A DNA stretch of 10,623 nucleotides from an uncultured Eubacteriales bacterium. GTDB lineage: Bacteria; Bacillota; Clostridia; Oscillospirales; UBA644. The notes below the pieces were generated by a model. The model saw only the letters and a list, made by a program, of their open reading frames with translations, had not been told where the DNA came from and ran no database searches. This document shows positions 7,840-10,623 of the stretch, one piece after another. How positions within the stretch are numbered: the stretch's first letter is position 1; each line of letters opens with the position of its first letter. A program made the position numbers and the translations under genes. The stretch is from positions 1-10,623 of the forward strand of contig CAKSPP010000033.1 of assembly GCA_934481505.1 (NCBI GenBank). The letters run 5' to 3'.

Positions 7840-8298
7840 CTATTTACTTCCTTTTCTTTTTTCGGGTAAAAATATAAAAATTATCGCTGCGGCAACAAAT
7901 AGTGCCGTGATTATAAGCCCTGTCGGCGTTAAAATTTTTTCAAAGGCGTTTCCGAGTTTTCCTATGTCCGAAAAAATGAAAACCGCCGAGAGAACCGCAA
8001 AAAGAGCTTTTACAAGAACCGCTCCCGCCGCAAGGTCCTTTGCTTTTTTTATTTCGTCGCATTTTTCTTTCGTTACTTTGTCGCAAAGCCTTTCGAGCGA
8101 GGTGTTGAAAATCTCGGCGGACATGACCGCTGCAAAAATAATGAACAAAACGACCCATTCGGTTTTCGAAACGCCGTAAAGACAGGCAAAAACCGAAACG
8201 GCAGCGGCGGCGACGATGTCAATTCTGAAATTCCGTTCCGCAAACGCCGAAACTATTCCGCGGAAAGCGTATCCGAAGCTTTTTATTAAGGCTTTCAT
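7840..8298 (-). CDS. dgkA: Diacylglycerol kinase / undecaprenol kinase, DgkA family, with extra C-terminal helix
   Basis: This is a small integral membrane kinase. In Gram-positives the family phosphorylates undecaprenol to regenerate the cell-wall lipid carrier rather than diacylglycerol. The protein has 152 residues. Family residues match the E. coli enzyme in spacing: E62, N65, E69, D73, K87 and D88 correspond to E69, N72, E76, D80, K94 and D95, with ERN at 21-23 near the N-terminus. Three membrane segments (about 27-42, 46-66, 89-110) form the family core. A fourth hydrophobic segment (about 126-145) and a basic tail are additional, making the protein some 30 residues longer than the Bacillus enzyme. 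The ATG at 8296-8298 overlaps the ybeY stop as ATGA, and era follows with no gap. The substrate is inferred from the lineage and not visible in the sequence. Confidence 0.93.
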   Translation of the reverse strand: MKALIKSFGYAFRGIVSAFAERNFRIDIVAAAAVSVFACLYGVSKTEWVVLFIIFAAVMSAEIFNTSLERLCDKVTKEKCDEIKKAKDLAAGAVLVKALFAVLSAVFIFSDIGKLGNAFEKILTPTGLIITALFVAAAIIFIFLPEKRKGSK

Positions 8299-8765
8299 CG
8301 CGTTATTCCCATGTCGTTAAGCACTTTTTCCTGCTTTGAAAACATTTCTTTTTCTTCGTAGGGGGTCATATGGTCGTAGCCCAAAAGGTGAAGAACCGAA
8401 TGTGCGGTCAAAAACGCGACTTCTCTTTTGAAAGAATGTCCGTATTCTTCGCTCTGCGTTTTCGCTCTTTCAAGGGAAAGGGCGATATCTCCGAGAAAAC
8501 GCCCCTTGCCCTCGACGATGGGCTCGTCCGCAGGGAAAGAAAGAACGTCGGTTGCTCTGTCGATATTTCTGAATTCGCGGTTGAGTTCTCTTATTCTTTC
8601 GTTGTCGACGAACGTAACGCTCACCGTCGCTCCGTCGTTTTCGTGTTCGCTTTCGAGAACCGCCGAAACGACTTCTTTAACGGTCTTTTTCGTCTCGTTT
8701 ATAACGCCTTTTATCTTGGTTTGCTCATTTACCGTTTCTATAATATCTTTTCTTTTCATCGGCAA
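8295..8765 (-). CDS. ybeY: Endoribonuclease YbeY (rRNA maturation and ribosome quality control)
   Basis: YbeY is a zinc-dependent single-strand endoribonuclease involved in 16S rRNA 3'-end processing and removal of defective 70S ribosomes. The zinc-binding triad is complete in HSVLHLLGYDH (H122, H126, H132, counting from the TTG). The upstream block VSVTFVDNERIRELNREFR (48-66) leading to ATDVLSFP (71-78) is also typical. Two starts are possible: TTG at 8763-8765 or ATG at 8757-8759, two codons later. I prefer the TTG because AAGGAAG (8772-8778) lies 6 nt before it but 12 nt before the ATG. The protein is 156 or 154 residues. The start lies 41 nt (or 35 nt) inside the 3' end of phoH, and the stop overlaps dgkA as ATGA. 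Confidence 0.95.
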   Translation of the reverse strand: MPMKRKDIIETVNEQTKIKGVINETKKTVKEVVSAVLESEHENDGATVSVTFVDNERIRELNREFRNIDRATDVLSFPADEPIVEGKGRFLGDIALSLERAKTQSEEYGHSFKREVAFLTAHSVLHLLGYDHMTPYEEKEMFSKQEKVLNDMGITR

Positions 8766-9729
8766 TTCTCGCTTCCTTTTTCGCTTCGGCTTTTTCGTAA
8801 GCCTGAATTATCTTCTGGACAAGCTGGTGTCTTACGACGTCTTTATGCGTGAGAGTGCATATTTTTATGTCGTCGATATCCTGCAAGACCGAAATCGCGT
8901 CTTTAAGGCCGCTTTTCTTGCCTGTCGGCAGGTCTATCTGGGTTATATCTCCGGTGACGACGATTTTTGAGCGGAAGCCCATTCGGGTAAGAAACATCTT
9001 CATCTGCTCAACGGTGGTGTTCTGTGCTTCGTCGAGAATTATAAAGGAATCGTCGAGCGTGCGTCCTCTCATATAGGCAAGGGGAGCGACTTCGATAATG
9101 TTCTTTTCGACGTATCTCTGATATGTCTCAACTCCGAGCATATCGAAAAGTGCGTCGTGCAAAGGCCTAAGATACGGATCGACTTTATTCTGCAAATCTC
9201 CCGGGAGAAATCCGAGCTTTTCGCCTGCCTCGACCGCCGGACGCGTTATTACTATTCGGCTGACCTGCTTGTTTCGCAGAGCCGTTACCGCCATCGCGAC
9301 CGCAAGATAGGTTTTTCCGGTTCCCGCTGGGCCGACGCCCACCGTTATCGAATTTTCGCGGATACTTTTTATATATTCTTTCTGACCCAAAGTTTTCGGT
9401 TTTATCGGCTTTCCCTTTGCGGTAATGCAGATACAGTCTCCGCCTATCTCGTCTATCGGCGTTTCGTTGCCCTCTTTTACAAGGGAAATCGCGTAAGAAA
9501 CATTCTGTTCCGTTATCGCGTCGCCTCTTTTTGCGAGCCTGAAAAGCCCTTCGATTACTTTTTCGGCTTTTTCTATGTTCTCTTCGTCGTCGCCGCTTAT
9601 TTTGACTGCCGAATCTCGGGTTATGACTTTTACGCCGAATTCTTCTTCGACGGCTTTCATGTTTCCGTCATATTCCCCGAAAACCGCTCCGAGAGACTGG
9701 GTGTCGCTTACGTCTATGAGTCTTTCCAT
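8725..9729 (-). CDS. phoH: PhoH family ATPase (PhoH/YbeZ type)
   Basis: PhoH-like proteins are P-loop ATPases related to the N-terminal half of superfamily 1 helicases. They are functionally linked to YbeY and probably act in RNA processing or ribosome quality control. The protein has 334 residues. A KH-like N-terminal region (about 20-70) precedes the ATPase domain, which has Walker A GPAGTGKT (133-140), the conserved ITRPAVEAGEKLGFLPGDL (161-179), Walker B FIILDEAQN (229-237) and TGDITQIDLP (259-268). The C-terminus is a charged tail rich in K, E and R (about 311-334) that overlaps the ybeY coding region. The ATG at 9727-9729 has a strong AAAGGAG ribosome binding site at 9735-9741 that overlaps the yqfD stop codon. 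The order phoH-ybeY is widespread; in many Bacillota pgpH (yqfF) lies between them, but here it does not. Confidence 0.96.
   Translation of the reverse strand: MERLIDVSDTQSLGAVFGEYDGNMKAVEEEFGVKVITRDSAVKISGDDEENIEKAEKVIEGLFRLAKRGDAITEQNVSYAISLVKEGNETPIDEIGGDCICITAKGKPIKPKTLGQKEYIKSIRENSITVGVGPAGTGKTYLAVAMAVTALRNKQVSRIVITRPAVEAGEKLGFLPGDLQNKVDPYLRPLHDALFDMLGVETYQRYVEKNIIEVAPLAYMRGRTLDDSFIILDEAQNTTVEQMKMFLTRMGFRSKIVVTGDITQIDLPTGKKSGLKDAISVLQDIDDIKICTLTHKDVVRHQLVQKIIQAYEKAEAKKEARIADEKKRYYRNGK
8772..8778 (-). promoter_or_regulatory. Ribosome binding site of ybeY, inside phoH
   Basis: AAGGAAG on the minus strand lies within the last codons of phoH. Its 6-nt distance to the TTG at 8765 is ideal, while the distance to the ATG at 8759 is 12 nt. 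It therefore favours the TTG as the translation start. Confidence 0.6.
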
Positions 9730-9734
9730 ATATT

Positions 9735-9741
9735 CTCCTTT
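9735..9741 (-). promoter_or_regulatory. Strong ribosome binding site of phoH overlapping the yqfD stop
   Basis: AAAGGAG on the minus strand begins inside the TAA stop of yqfD and lies 5 nt from the phoH ATG. It is the best Shine-Dalgarno match in the window. It fixes the phoH start and suggests translational coupling to yqfD. Confidence 0.8.
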
Positions 9742-10623
9742 AATTTCTGAAAATTTCTTTTTCCGCCGCGATATCCGAAATTACGGTGCAGTAATATTTT
9801 ACCGTAACACCTTTCGAATCGCGTATTATTTCCGTGTTTACCTCTTCGGCAAAACTTGTTTCGTTAAAAATTCTGAATTTTTCTTCCGCCTCGGCGACGG
9901 CTTCTTCTTCCGCTTCGTCGGGCGTTCGTGCCGCTTTGCTTTTTTCTGTTTTGTAATAAACCGTTTTTTCAACGGAGAACGGCAGATATCCGTTTTCTCC
10001 GATTTTAAGATGCTTTATGTCGTTTTCCTCTTCGTAATTTTCAAACGGACACTCTCCGACCGAAAACGAAAGCCCGAAAATATTGAAAGTATACGCCGTT
10101 TTCTTTTCTCCCGTCCTTGTTTCTTTTTCATATTCATAGGGGCGGTAGGCGGTTATTTCATTTTCCGTTCGGGCAATAATCTTTGCTTTCGCGTGAACCA
10201 TCCGAAACCCGACATATTTGCTGTCGAAAATTCCGCTCACCAAAAGGTCGCCTTTTGCGACTACGTCGTTTTTCTTGCACAAAGTAACTCCCGAATAGAC
10301 CGTTGCCGAAAGGATAACTCCGGGGGAGGAGGCTACAATGTTGCAGGGGGAATACTGATCGACAGTTTCGGGCGGCAGCCGCCTTTCGGTCACCTCGACC
10401 TTTGCGAAACTGCCGTTTATATTTACCGCGACAAACGCGATATCGGGAAAATCACGAAGCAATAAAAGCTGCAAATCCTTAATGTCGTCCCTGTGGGCTT
10501 TTCCGCCTATTTTCACTCCGTATTCGGTGAGTTTTTTCTGAAATTTTTCGATGTCGGTGTTTTCGCAGCCGATTATTTCTATTTTCCACAGAAACTGCGA
10601 CGATATGAAAACAAACGCTAAAA
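9740..10623 (-). CDS. yqfD: Sporulation protein YqfD (N-terminus cut off by window edge)
   Basis: This gene is open to the right edge, so only the C-terminal 293 residues are visible, of roughly 390-400 in the family. The first visible residues are hydrophobic (LAFVFISSQFLWKIEIIGC), matching the end of a membrane segment followed by the conserved W-x-I-E-I-x-G strand. The extracytoplasmic-type region follows: an ascending GVKIGG loop, then NINGSFAKVEVTER, CNIVASSPGVI and GDLLVSGI, all close to the YqfD pattern. A GTG at 10514-10516 is not the real start because the family-type sequence continues upstream of it in the same frame. In Bacillus yqfD is expressed in the mother cell under SigE and follows yqfC; a yqfC homologue would lie just beyond the right edge. 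Its molecular role is poorly known. The gene ends 10 nt before phoH, whose ribosome binding site overlaps its stop. Confidence 0.92.
   Translation of the reverse strand, partial: LAFVFISSQFLWKIEIIGCENTDIEKFQKKLTEYGVKIGGKAHRDDIKDLQLLLLRDFPDIAFVAVNINGSFAKVEVTERRLPPETVDQYSPCNIVASSPGVILSATVYSGVTLCKKNDVVAKGDLLVSGIFDSKYVGFRMVHAKAKIIARTENEITAYRPYEYEKETRTGEKKTAYTFNIFGLSFSVGECPFENYEEENDIKHLKIGENGYLPFSVEKTVYYKTEKSKAARTPDEAEEEAVAEAEEKFRIFNETSFAEEVNTEIIRDSKGVTVKYYCTVISDIAAEKEIFRN

Noticed and set aside
9575..10465. A 296-codon open frame on the plus strand opposite yqfD and phoH
   Set aside because: It lies antisense to well-recognised genes, its translation is a low-complexity F/R/Y-rich sequence without family features, and it is open because the real genes rarely use TTA, CTA and TCA codons.
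10514..10516. GTG as the start of yqfD
   Set aside because: The same frame continues to the right edge and encodes the conserved membrane-segment end and WKIEIIGC strand of YqfD, so the true start is outside the window.
1..10623. Mobile elements, CRISPR arrays, tRNA or rRNA genes, defence islands
   Set aside because: I saw no transposase, integrase, repeat array, cloverleaf or rRNA segment, and almost every base is assigned to conserved housekeeping genes.

Overview
The window reads as a conserved chromosomal segment of a Gram-positive anaerobe-type bacterium, most likely an endospore-forming member of the Clostridia (Bacillota). The evidence is a sporulation-type YqfD gene, the Bacillota gene order yqfD-phoH-ybeY-dgkA-era-recO, a MutS2 with a C-terminal Smr domain, an RNase M5-type TOPRIM protein and an AzlC-type permease. 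Base composition is moderate. No rRNA, tRNA, CRISPR array, prophage or insertion sequence is visible. A closer taxonomic placement cannot be made from the sequence alone.

All ten genes lie on the minus strand, so transcription runs from high to low coordinates. From right to left they are: yqfD (C-terminal part only, cut by the right edge), phoH, ybeY, dgkA/undecaprenol kinase, era, recO, mutS2, holA (DNA polymerase III delta), rnmV-like RNase M5, then a separate unit of typA/bipA, and finally the first 87 codons of an azlC-type permease cut by the left edge. From yqfD to rnmV the genes are packed with gaps of 0 to 10 nt or overlaps of 4 to 41 nt. This looks like one long translationally coupled operon. 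Coding density is very high, and the only intergenic stretches of note are 2174-2262 (the typA promoter) and 264-352 (a long stem-loop before azlC).

Functionally, the upstream half covers ribosome and RNA quality control (PhoH, YbeY, Era), lipid-carrier recycling (DgkA) and a sporulation gene. The downstream half covers DNA repair and replication (RecO, MutS2, HolA) and 5S rRNA maturation (RnmV). TypA, a ribosome-associated GTPase, follows with its own near-consensus housekeeping promoter (TTGACA, 17-nt spacer, TAAAAT) and a TTG start.

I see no new defence, mobile or biosynthetic system. The points worth a second look are small: genes missing from the usual cluster (pgpH/yqfF between phoH and ybeY, cdd between dgkA and era), the recO-mutS2-holA-rnmV run, a fourth predicted membrane helix on the DgkA homologue, TTG starts for typA and probably ybeY, and two unexplained hairpins flanking typA.
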